A stretch of DNA of 6,056 bases from Crocinitomicaceae bacterium. GTDB lineage: Bacteria > Bacteroidota > Bacteroidia > Flavobacteriales_D > Crocinitomicaceae. Where the stretch lies: the NCBI GenBank assembly GCA_015662935.1, contig DQTF01000205.1, positions 1 to 6,056 on the forward strand. The letters run 5' to 3'. A program made the position numbers and the translations under genes. A model generated the notes under the pieces. It made no database searches. It saw only the letters and a program-made list of their open reading frames with translations, and was not told where the DNA came from. Of the stretch, positions 1 to 5,755 are shown one piece after another; within the stretch, counting starts at the first letter, position 1, and each line of letters begins with the position of its first letter.

Positions 1-677
1 CAAGGAATTCCCATGTGACGTGCAACAATTACTTCAGGAACAGTTGACATTCCAACAGCATCAGATCCAATAGCGCGAATGTATTTGTATTCGGCAGGAG
101 TTTCCAATGTTGGTCCTGTTAAACCAGCATAGGTTCCTGTTGAAACTTTAATGTTATTTTCTGCTGCAATTTCTTTTGCTAAAGCAATCATGTTCGCATC
201 ATAGGTGTGCATCATATCTGGAAAACGAGGTCCTAATTCATCAATATTCTTTCCGTTTAATGGATGCGCAGGGAATAAATCAATGTGATCATCAATAATC
301 ATGATTTCTCCGATTTCAAAATCAGGATTGACTCCCCCAGAAGCATTACTTACGAATAAACGTTCGATTTCTAAGAATTTCATCACTCTGACAGGGAAAG
401 TAACTTCTTTCATTGTGTATCCTTCGTAGAAATGGAAACGCCCTTGCATTGCTACAACTTGTTTTCCTCCTAGTTCTCCGAAAATTAATTTTCCAGAATG
501 ACCTTTAACTGTCGAAACAGGAAAGTGAGGAATGTCTTTGTAGTCAATTTCATCAATGATGTTAATTTCTTTAACTAAGCCACCAAGTCCAGTTCCTAGA
601 ATAATTCCAATGGAAGGTTTAACGTTTGTACGTGATTGAATGTAGTCCGCTGATTCTTTAAATTTTGAGATACTCAT
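1..677 (-). CDS. pnp: Purine nucleoside phosphorylase, trimeric class (3' end missing)
   Basis: The product would cleave purine (deoxy)nucleosides with phosphate to free base and (deoxy)ribose-1-phosphate in cytoplasmic purine salvage. The window holds the first 225 residues; the family is usually about 270, so roughly the last 50 are cut off by the left edge. Visible motifs are the glycine loop LGTGLGG (27-33) for phosphate, GRFHFYEGY (79-87) with the phosphate-binding Arg and His, NASGG (111-115), GPTLETPAE (188-196) with the purine-contacting Glu192, and GMSTVPE (209-215) with Met210/Ser211. Spacing matches the mammalian-type enzyme (Glu201, Met219, Ser220 in human PNP). The conserved Asn that distinguishes 6-oxopurine specificity lies beyond the edge. 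The ATG at 677-675 sits inside the last codons of lpxK in another frame, with no clear Shine-Dalgarno sequence, which suggests translational coupling. MTA phosphorylase is a related alternative, but the Thr-Leu-Glu-Thr and GMSTVPE context favours PNP. Confidence 0.93.
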   Translation of the reverse strand, partial: MSISKFKESADYIQSRTNVKPSIGIILGTGLGGLVKEINIIDEIDYKDIPHFPVSTVKGHSGKLIFGELGGKQVVAMQGRFHFYEGYTMKEVTFPVRVMKFLEIERLFVSNASGGVNPDFEIGEIMIIDDHIDLFPAHPLNGKNIDELGPRFPDMMHTYDANMIALAKEIAAENNIKVSTGTYAGLTGPTLETPAEYKYIRAIGSDAVGMSTVPEVIVARHMGIP

Positions 678-1695
678 TTAAGCAAAGGTTAAATTTATGT
701 TGTTGTTTTATTACAGTATTAATTGGTTGATAAAACCATGGATAGCTAGCAGAGTTTGTTTCAATGAAATTTTTCAATCGCATGAAATCCTTTTCTGTTG
801 TAACAATGATTTTATTACCGTTAGCAAATGTATCAAATTTTTCATGAATTTCCGCTATGTTTTTAGTTGTAAAAATATGATGGTCTTTGAATCTTAAAAG
901 TTCTACATGGTAGCGGGAATCTAATTCTTTAAAAAGTGGAGAAGGATTTCCAATTCCTGTTATCAGAAGAATATTCTCAATTTTAAAATCAACATCTTTG
1001 CTAAATGGTTTCAGTTCTCCATATTCAATGTAAGAGAAGAAAATAGCTTCAGGATTAAACTTCAATTTGGTTTTCACTATTAGCATTTCGTTTTCAGAAA
1101 TTTCGCTTGGACTCTTACTGACAATAATTGCGTTGGCTCTTTTTTTTCCGTACGTCCATTCACGTAAGTTTCCTGCAGGAAGCATATAATCATCGGAGAA
1201 TAAATAAGAGTAATCAGTAATTAGAATGTTGAATCCTGCTTTAACTGCTCTGTGTTGGAAAGCATCATCAAGGACAATGATTTCATTCTTTTGGTATTTA
1301 TCAAGAATGTAATCTACTCCTAGTTTTCTTTTTTCTGCAACAACAACATTGATTTTGTTTCCATATTTCGTTTTGTAGAATAGAGGTTCATCGCCAACTT
1401 CAGATGCTGTTGATGATTCTTTTACTTCAAGAAGTCCAAATGTACTTCTACCGTAACCTCGGCTAAGAATGCTTGTTTCCTTTTGGTGATCAATAAGATA
1501 CGATGTTATTAGGTCTACGTGCGGCGTTTTACCTGTTCCGCCAGTAGATAGATTCCCTACGCAAATTGATTTTTTTGGAATTGCATAAGAAGAAAGAACT
1601 CCAAGGTCATAGAAAAAATTTCGCAGTGAAACAATTCCGCCATAAATCCACGAAAATGGAAGTAAGAGTAAACGAAAATTGAAACTCTTATTCAT
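658..1695 (-). CDS. lpxK: Tetraacyldisaccharide 4'-kinase (lipid A biosynthesis)
   Basis: LpxK uses ATP to phosphorylate the 4' position of tetraacyldisaccharide-1-phosphate, making lipid IVA at the cytoplasmic face of the inner membrane. The 345-residue length is normal. The hydrophobic, basic N-terminus (about 8-30) is the usual membrane-docking helix. The Walker A loop is GGTGKTP (52-58, Lys56). Further family motifs are SRGYGR (79-84), GDEP (101-104), LDDAFQHR (142-149), FKDHHIF (269-275) and TTEKD (299-303). Asp102 and the His of DHH correspond to the catalytic Asp99/His261 pair of the Aquifex enzyme, and Asp143/Asp144/His148 keep the spacing of its Asp138/Asp139/His143. All key residues are therefore present and the enzyme should be active. 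It starts with ATG 8 bp after the DUF4956 gene and overlaps pnp by 20 bp, so it is probably the third gene of a four-gene operon. The lpxK-pnp order is, from memory, common in Bacteroidota. Confidence 0.97.
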   Translation of the reverse strand: MNKSFNFRLLLLPFSWIYGGIVSLRNFFYDLGVLSSYAIPKKSICVGNLSTGGTGKTPHVDLITSYLIDHQKETSILSRGYGRSTFGLLEVKESSTASEVGDEPLFYKTKYGNKINVVVAEKRKLGVDYILDKYQKNEIIVLDDAFQHRAVKAGFNILITDYSYLFSDDYMLPAGNLREWTYGKKRANAIIVSKSPSEISENEMLIVKTKLKFNPEAIFFSYIEYGELKPFSKDVDFKIENILLITGIGNPSPLFKELDSRYHVELLRFKDHHIFTTKNIAEIHEKFDTFANGNKIIVTTEKDFMRLKNFIETNSASYPWFYQPINTVIKQQHKFNLCLNEYLKI

Positions 1696-1703
1696 AGAAT
1701 TAT

Positions 1704-2363
1704 TTAGTCGTTATGGTAGTCCGACATTGCTTGTTCGTCTGCGTAATAGAAGATTCTAACTTGTGCAGTGTCGTCCAAGAAATTGATTTTTCCGACATCA
1801 ATTCTGTTAATAGTCAAACCAGTTCTTGCTTCAATGTCAGCTTTCATTTCTTCGTATTTATCAGGGACAATGAGATCTATTCTTTCGTAAACAATCGTTT
1901 TTCGTGTTAAGTGTTTTACCAACCACATGTATTCTAAACCATAAGTTACGGCAACAACAGTTAAGTTGATTACTCCCATTTCAGCAACGCTAATTTTATT
2001 GGATGCTAAAGAGTTAACAACACTTAAGCCAATGATGATAAACAAATAAGTCATTTCTTTAATTTCAATTGCATCTGTTCTATAGCGAATGATTCCAAAA
2101 ATGGCAAAAAGACCTAATCCCATCCCTGTATCGATATCTAGTTTCTTCAACCCAAAACAAAGGAAAAAAGTGGTTAAACCAATCATGTAATAAGTGAATA
2201 AATAGTCTTTACGCTTTGTTATTGGATAGTAGAGATATCGAATAATGATAGTCATAAAAATGAGATTCACTCCAAGTCTTAGGAGTAACGTGTAGAAGTC
2301 TTCATCGAACCATGTTAGACCGAAAAAATCAGCAACTGAATTTAAAATTATATTAGGCAGCAT
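1704..2363 (-). CDS. DUF4956 family multi-pass membrane protein
   Basis: This 219-residue protein belongs to the DUF4956 family, whose biochemical role is not established. It has about four hydrophobic segments (roughly 23-45, 54-72, 103-120 and 128-148). Between the second and third lies the family hallmark, a glycine-rich GMGLGLFAIFGIIRYRTD stretch (80-97) followed by IEIKEMTYLF, conserved enough to suggest a pore, re-entrant or ligand-binding element. Residues 150-219 form a soluble, mixed-charge tail, probably cytoplasmic. The ATG at 2363 lies inside the end of the VTC-domain gene (11-bp overlap), and the stop is 8 bp before lpxK. Bacterial DUF4956 genes commonly sit next to VTC-domain genes, so the two products probably work together. 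An inferred role is membrane anchor or conduit for the VTC product; nothing in the sequence proves transport. No signal peptide or catalytic motif is evident. Confidence 0.88.
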   Translation of the reverse strand: MLPNIILNSVADFFGLTWFDEDFYTLLLRLGVNLIFMTIIIRYLYYPITKRKDYLFTYYMIGLTTFFLCFGLKKLDIDTGMGLGLFAIFGIIRYRTDAIEIKEMTYLFIIIGLSVVNSLASNKISVAEMGVINLTVVAVTYGLEYMWLVKHLTRKTIVYERIDLIVPDKYEEMKADIEARTGLTINRIDVGKINFLDDTAQVRIFYYADEQAMSDYHND

Positions 2364-3117
2364 CGTTTTGTAGTTTTTTAAGTTTTAATAATTTCTTTTT
2401 GAATCGATTGTACTTTATGTTTTTTGTTCCATATAGCATAATCACACCAACGGTGTATTTACTGATTTTTAATGGTCTGATTAAGTTCTTTTTCATTAGT
2501 TGGTAGAATGGAGAATTACGCATTGATTTTCCTTGTTTCAATTCTGCAATAACTATATTTTCTACGACTACTCTTTTATCTTTCCAAATGTAAGTTAAGT
2601 TCAAATCTAAAGTTAAACGTTCATTCATTGATTTGCTAACGAGTGTAATGCGACTAAAGTTGTTTAGCAGAGTAGGAACCATTGCTTTACTTTTCACACC
2701 AGCATCTTTTACAAATTGAAAATCAATCTCATTCATTGATTCTGGGATATTGTCAACTCTAATTCTACTTTTGTCTGTTCTCCCTTTGTTTTTGTGTTTT
2801 ACTTCTAGAAATGTAAGGTTAGAATGCACGTACTTTCTATAGCGCACCTTAAAACGATCAACTTTTTTCTTGTGGTGGTCATTGTAAGATGAAAAATCAG
2901 CATCGTCGAAATATAAACTTTCATAGTCAGAAAGAAGAATTCCATCTACATTAAGTAAAAAATAATCCTTTGTTAATTGAGGCAATAATCGTTTTAAATC
3001 CTTTTGTGTGAAGACAAATTTGGTATCTACACGATTCATTAGCTGAACTTTATCCATATCGGTTAACCCGATGGGATTAAAGGTTTCTGCTATTTCTTGA
3101 ATCGATTTTAAAGGCAT
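2353..3117 (-). CDS. VTC-domain (triphosphate tunnel fold, polyphosphate polymerase-like) protein
   Basis: This 254-residue soluble protein matches the VTC domain, part of the triphosphate tunnel metalloenzyme superfamily. In yeast Vtc4 this domain polymerises ATP gamma-phosphates into polyphosphate at a membrane; bacterial members are less studied. Alternating basic and acidic residues expected on tunnel strands are visible: RVDTKF (29-34), RYRKY (92-96), FLEVKHKNKGR followed by DKSR (103-118), RLTLDLNL (167-174), AELKQG (191-196; the Glu is a candidate metal ligand) and SKY (219-221). The C-terminus is very basic (KYNRFKKKLLKLKK, about 235-248). There are no SPX or membrane segments, so membrane coupling would come from the overlapping DUF4956 gene. 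An in-frame TTG at 3126 would add three residues; the ATG at 3117 is preferred because the family typically starts near here and TTG lacks a ribosome site. Polyphosphate synthesis is inferred from the fold; another nucleotide or triphosphate substrate is possible. Confidence 0.88.
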   Translation of the reverse strand: MPLKSIQEIAETFNPIGLTDMDKVQLMNRVDTKFVFTQKDLKRLLPQLTKDYFLLNVDGILLSDYESLYFDDADFSSYNDHHKKKVDRFKVRYRKYVHSNLTFLEVKHKNKGRTDKSRIRVDNIPESMNEIDFQFVKDAGVKSKAMVPTLLNNFSRITLVSKSMNERLTLDLNLTYIWKDKRVVVENIVIAELKQGKSMRNSPFYQLMKKNLIRPLKISKYTVGVIMLYGTKNIKYNRFKKKLLKLKKLQNDAA

Positions 3118-3123
3118 AAGAAA

Positions 3124-3131
3124 CAAAAATA
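3124..3131 (-). promoter_or_regulatory. Weak -7-like promoter element (TATTTTTG) ahead of the VTC gene
   Basis: On the minus strand TATTTTTG matches the Bacteroidota housekeeping -7 consensus TAnnTTTG and is the only TTTG in the spacer. No TTG lies at the expected -33 distance. Transcription from it would start only a few bases before the ATG at 3117, giving an almost leaderless mRNA. The match may be accidental in T-rich DNA. Confidence 0.25.
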
Positions 3132-3226
3132 AGAGAATTATCCGGAAGTTGGCTTTTGTGAGAAGGAAATAATAGATTTATTGTTGTATTGCTAGAGTGG
3201 TTTAATGATAAGCTTTCTTTTTTATT

Positions 3227-3252
3227 ACACAGAGAGCGGAGAAGACACATAG
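3227..3252. repeat. Possible dispersed intergenic repeat fragment (ACACAGAG-type)
   Basis: ACACAGAG (3227-3234) recurs as ACACATAG (3245-3252) with an 18-bp period, separated by AGCGGAGAAG. The wording resembles the short intergenic repeats built from units such as CTCTGTGT/CTCCGTGT that are scattered through many environmental bacterial genomes, including Bacteroidota. Only one partial copy is in the window, so the call rests on resemblance recalled from other genomes. Confidence 0.3.
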
Positions 3253-3266
3253 CCGTTGATTTACAG

Positions 3267-3289
3267 TAATTCATACCCTATAATTCATA
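3267..3289. repeat. 9-bp direct repeat TAATTCATA, two copies
   Basis: TAATTCATA occurs exactly at 3267-3275 and 3281-3289 (14-bp period, spacer CCCTA), just past the GH3 stop codon. The second copy with its flank can form only a weak bulged stem around CCC. The function is unknown; in AT-rich spacer DNA a chance origin is quite possible. Confidence 0.4.
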
Positions 3290-3316
3290 ATTTTAACTCT
3301 ACTCTACTTCCAATTC

Positions 3317-4447
3317 TCAAAGTAAACCCAAGCAAATCTTCATCCTAATCACTCTCTTGGCAGCTGTGTCAACTTTATTTTTAAATTCTACATCAGAATT
3401 ATATTTCGCTAGAATTTCTGCGTGTGTTTTTCTAGAGTTTTTTGGCATTAACAAGATATCAACTCCAGCTGCAATTGCTTTTGTTGATGCATTTTTAATT
3501 TTAGAAACTCCTCCCATTCCCATAGCGTCGGTGATGATTAGCCCCTTAAAACCAAGACTGTCTCTCAATAATTCTTGAACTACAACCTCTGAAGTGGTTG
3601 ATGGTAATCCGTTGGTGTTGAATTGTTTATTATTCTTGATAGCGATATGTGCTACCATAATAGAAAGTACTCCGTTTTCAATTAGAGGTGGATAGTATTT
3701 CAATTCTTTTAATTCCCCATCAATAACTTGCAATGATTTATGCGTGTCTCCCGAAACCAAACCGTGTCCTGGAAAATGCTTGGCTGTTGCAATGATGTTT
3801 TGTCTTTGGGATTGCGCAATGAAAGCTTGCGAGAAAGGAATAATATTCATAGGGTTGGATGCAAAACCTCTATAACCAACAGTTGCATTCTTTGCTAAAT
3901 CAACAACAGGTGAAAAATTGTAGTTAATTCCGATATCGTTCAAGTCGTTAGAAATCGTTTGTGAAACTTGAACTGCTTCTATAGAATCTTTAATCGCATT
4001 TGCTTTAGGCACAAACGTTGAACCTTTAATTTTCCGATTGACTAAACTTGGCTCTGCATCTGCAGAATAGAGAAAAGGTAAGTTGCCCAACTCCTTGTTC
4101 ATTGCTTCGTATTCTGTGACCCAATTGGTGAATTGCGTTTTTGTTCCGTTTAATAGAATCACTCCTCCAATTAAATGATCGTTAATTAAGCTTTTGATTG
4201 TGTCCGATGATAAGCCTAAACGTCCTGCAGCAGGCATGATTAATTGAGCGACAATTCCTTGATGTGTCATTGTGTTAAAAACGCTGTTTACTTTTGCGTC
4301 TAGTTCAGGTAAGTCTTGCAGATAGGAGTCTAATGAAATTTCAACGGGAGATATCTCCATTCTTGCTGGAGCTTTTTCCACTACTTTTTCTTGCGCACAA
4401 GCTGTTAGTAATGCAAGGTTGAATAATATTATTAATTGTTTTTTCAT
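3317..4447 (-). CDS. GH3 family beta-N-acetylhexosaminidase-like lipoprotein (NagZ-type)
   Basis: This is a 376-residue lipoprotein with one glycoside hydrolase family 3 N-terminal domain. The N-terminus MKKQLIILFNLALLTACAQ has a basic start, hydrophobic core and LTAC lipobox (Cys17), so it is exported, lipidated and periplasmic or surface-exposed, unlike cytoplasmic proteobacterial NagZ. The NagZ signature KHFPGHG, four residues, then D-x-H is complete (223-236), supplying the Asp-His acid/base dyad; the nucleophile Asp is Asp307 in ITDAMGM. NFSPVVDL (177-184) and YRGFASNP (192-199) are further family motifs. The sugar-contacting DxEGG of classical NagZ reads DAEPS (130-134), so substrate fit may differ. 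There is no C-terminal beta-lactamase-like domain as in many Bacteroidota GH3 proteins; the protein ends at the usual GH3 end point. The likely role is releasing terminal N-acetylglucosamine from peptidoglycan fragments or glycans. The ATG at 4447 is preferred over an in-frame TTG at 4453 because it gives the classic MKK signal start. Confidence 0.9.
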   Translation of the reverse strand: MKKQLIILFNLALLTACAQEKVVEKAPARMEISPVEISLDSYLQDLPELDAKVNSVFNTMTHQGIVAQLIMPAAGRLGLSSDTIKSLINDHLIGGVILLNGTKTQFTNWVTEYEAMNKELGNLPFLYSADAEPSLVNRKIKGSTFVPKANAIKDSIEAVQVSQTISNDLNDIGINYNFSPVVDLAKNATVGYRGFASNPMNIIPFSQAFIAQSQRQNIIATAKHFPGHGLVSGDTHKSLQVIDGELKELKYYPPLIENGVLSIMVAHIAIKNNKQFNTNGLPSTTSEVVVQELLRDSLGFKGLIITDAMGMGGVSKIKNASTKAIAAGVDILLMPKNSRKTHAEILAKYNSDVEFKNKVDTAAKRVIRMKICLGLL

Positions 4448-4537
4448 TTCCAAGTAATTAAGAAGGTAAGAATAAAGGAGCTAATAAGGGCTTAATTTCT
4501 TTTTCTTTCTTCGTTTAAAATATTTTTTTGTAGATTA
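4448..4537. other. 90-bp spacer between YdjM-like and GH3 genes
   Basis: This AT-rich gap lies between the hydrolase stop and the GH3 start. No exact TAnnTTTG promoter element and no GC-rich terminator stem is visible on the minus strand; there is an A/T-rich AAAATATTTT palindrome about 20 bp after the hydrolase stop. Read-through from the hydrolase gene is plausible, but an unrecognised promoter cannot be excluded. Confidence 0.5.
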
Positions 4538-5554
4538 TTATTCTCCAAAAACTTTTCTAAAGTAAACCTCAAAGTTAGCGTCTTTGAGATGACTTCTGGG
4601 GTTCGGACCTATCGTTTTGTTCACAATTCTATTGTCAATAACCATACCGTAGCTAAATAATGGTTCGTTTGAAGCATAATTGGTGAGGGTACTCAATTCT
4701 CCAAAGCGCAAATCATAAACCTTTAAGGTGTCGGAAGAATCATCAACAGAATAATAACCTTTGGTTAAGAACTTCAAAGTTTTTGTGTAGTCTTTTCCTT
4801 GCCATTTAGTTAATTCCAATGCATCGTGATTCTTGGAATAAGTTTGTACGTCCTTCTCATTGAAAGAAGAGAACAAAGACTTGTACCCAATGAAATAATT
4901 GTCTTCGTTTTCTGCCATAACCATCCAGTAGAAAGAAGTAAATGGCATAGGTGTCACAAGTGTTCTTTCTGCGTTAATTTTCGTGTTTGTAAAGTAATTA
5001 TCAGAATCACTCAATATCACCAACTTTACTACTACTCCCCAAATGAGATAGATGCAAGAGTAGATAATGCCTGTCCAATTGAGTTTTCTTCGCAACTTAG
5101 ACTCTCTGTTTAAGAACAAGGCAACGAGTAACAACAGTCCAAAAGGAACTGTATAAAGTGGGTCAACAACAAAGACAGAGTTAAAGGTCCACCTTAATTC
5201 AAAAGGCCAGAAAAATTGCGTTCCATAACTTGTGAAAACATCTAGCATAGGATGGGTGACAATGCTCAGGAAGAAGAGCTTTCTCCATAAATCAATATCG
5301 TAGTGGTTCTTATACAGTTTATCAACTAACCAGGCAAGTATAGGAGCTGCTATCAATGCAAAAACAATGGAATGTGAAAAGCCTCTGTGCATCAATGCGC
5401 CTTGAATGGGATGCGAAAAGTGACGAATAATGACATCTAAATCTGGAATTGTTCCTGCAATTGCACCCCACATAGCGGCTTTGTTGCCCAGCTTTTTGCC
5501 TGCGACTGCTTCGCCAACGGCTGCTCCTAGAATGATTTGTGTTAATGAATCCAC
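4538..5554 (-). CDS. Membrane-bound metal-dependent hydrolase, YdjM/DUF457 family
   Basis: This 338-residue inner-membrane protein belongs to the YdjM/DUF457 family of predicted metal-dependent hydrolases, whose substrate is unknown (phospholipase-like chemistry has been proposed). Numbered from the chosen start, it opens with the typical DSLTQIILGAAVGEA, then GTIPDLDV (34-41), HRGFSHS (56-62) and THPMLD (100-105) followed by TSYGTQ (108-113). The His and Asp residues in these motifs are the likely metal ligands. Hydrophobic segments are near 62-78, 92-102, 136-150 and 162-181. The last ~150 residues are hydrophilic with mixed beta-like patterns, an extra soluble domain absent from short YdjM proteins (about 200 residues) and probably periplasmic. 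The GTG at 5554 is preferred over the in-frame TTG at 5581 because homologues start MDSLTQ and the TTG overlaps a promoter-like element. The gene is first in the minus-strand series and divergent from radC. Confidence 0.87.
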   Translation of the reverse strand: MDSLTQIILGAAVGEAVAGKKLGNKAAMWGAIAGTIPDLDVIIRHFSHPIQGALMHRGFSHSIVFALIAAPILAWLVDKLYKNHYDIDLWRKLFFLSIVTHPMLDVFTSYGTQFFWPFELRWTFNSVFVVDPLYTVPFGLLLLVALFLNRESKLRRKLNWTGIIYSCIYLIWGVVVKLVILSDSDNYFTNTKINAERTLVTPMPFTSFYWMVMAENEDNYFIGYKSLFSSFNEKDVQTYSKNHDALELTKWQGKDYTKTLKFLTKGYYSVDDSSDTLKVYDLRFGELSTLTNYASNEPLFSYGMVIDNRIVNKTIGPNPRSHLKDANFEVYFRKVFGE

Positions 5555-5578
5555 TTTGTTAATTAAGAATGAAAAATG

Positions 5579-5586
5579 CAAAACTA
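5579..5586 (-). promoter_or_regulatory. Candidate -7 promoter element (TAGTTTTG) for the YdjM-like gene
   Basis: On the minus strand TAGTTTTG fits the Bacteroidota TAnnTTTG consensus exactly. Transcription would begin near 5572-5575, leaving a leader of about 20 bases before the GTG start at 5554. A -33 TTG is not seen at the expected distance, so the promoter would be atypical. The position also argues against translation starting at the TTG at 5581. Confidence 0.4.
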
Positions 5587-5692
5587 AGAATTGTAAGTAG
5601 ACTGGTGTTAGAAAAATGAAGTTGATACCTGTTAAGATTACTACTGGAAGGTGAGAATTGAAAAATGTATTTCGGTAAACTCAAAGCGGTCG

Positions 5693-5710
5693 AATAGTCA
5701 AATTAGTCAA
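5693..5710. repeat. Tandem 9-bp repeat upstream of radC
   Basis: AATAGTCAA (5693-5701) is followed directly by ATTAGTCAA (5702-5710), two copies differing at one base. The pair lies 46-63 bp before the radC ATG, where an activator or repressor could bind, but no known binding site is recognised. Confidence 0.35.
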
Positions 5711-5721
5711 TTTTTTCTTTA

Positions 5722-5733
5722 TCTTAAATAAGA
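5722..5733. promoter_or_regulatory. Short dyad TCTTA-AA-TAAGA upstream of radC
   Basis: Perfect 5-bp inverted arms are separated by two bases, centred about 28 bp before the radC start and overlapping the best -7-like sequence on the plus strand. The loop is too short for an RNA hairpin, so if it is meaningful it would be a protein-binding operator. Chance is a fair alternative. Confidence 0.25.
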
Positions 5734-5755
5734 AAACCACTAATCACGAATTAAA

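Larger units (their letters stand above)
3118..3316. other. Intergenic spacer between GH3 gene and VTC/DUF4956/lpxK/pnp block
   Basis: This 199-bp gap is the longest break inside the minus-strand gene series and the natural place for the GH3 transcript to end and the downstream operon to begin. No GC-rich stem followed by a T run is seen on the minus strand. It contains two imperfect ACACAGAG/ACACATAG units near 3227-3252, a duplicated TAATTCATA near 3267-3289, and a lone -7-like element next to the VTC start. Short open frames here lack family resemblance and are not called as genes. Confidence 0.7.
5555..5755. other. Divergent promoter region between YdjM-like gene and radC
   Basis: This 201-bp AT-rich region separates two genes transcribed away from each other and so must hold both promoters, unless radC is read from an internal site. 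It contains the minus-strand -7-like element described separately, a tandem 9-bp repeat and a short dyad near radC. No exact TAnnTTTG is found on the plus strand; TATCTTAA at 5720-5727 is the closest approximation. No RNA gene or convincing small ORF is seen; the two plus-strand ATG frames here encode only 10-12 residues. Confidence 0.6.

Noticed and set aside
697..897. 66-residue plus-strand open frame
   Set aside because: It is antisense inside lpxK, covering its conserved C-terminal region, with no independent support.
1713..1910. 65-residue plus-strand open frame
   Set aside because: It is antisense to the soluble tail of the DUF4956 protein and shows no coding character of its own.
3077..3274. 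65-residue minus-strand open frame across the spacer and into the VTC gene
   Set aside because: It overlaps the VTC gene start in another frame, has no recognisable domain, and its N-terminal part is a translation of the suspected ACACAGAG-type repeat.
3357..3578. 73-residue plus-strand open frame
   Set aside because: It is a shadow of the GH3 gene around the ITDAMGM nucleophile region.
4448..4453. TTG start at 4453 for the GH3 lipoprotein
   Set aside because: It would put Met-Glu before the MKK signal-peptide start; acidic residues ahead of the basic n-region are atypical, and the ATG at 4447 is two codons away.
4515..4537. A/T-rich AAAATATTTT palindrome after the YdjM-like gene as a terminator
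   Set aside because: The stem has no GC pairs and no room for a loop, so it would not form a stable intrinsic terminator.
4826..5113. 95-residue plus-strand open frame
   Set aside because: It lies wholly antisense within the YdjM-like gene, whose motifs are unmistakable; the predicted peptide has no domain-like pattern.
5629..5644. CTGT followed after 8 bases by CTAC, considered as an E. coli-type LexA box
   Set aside because: The second half should read ACAG; only one half matches, and Bacteroidota are not expected to use the E. coli box.
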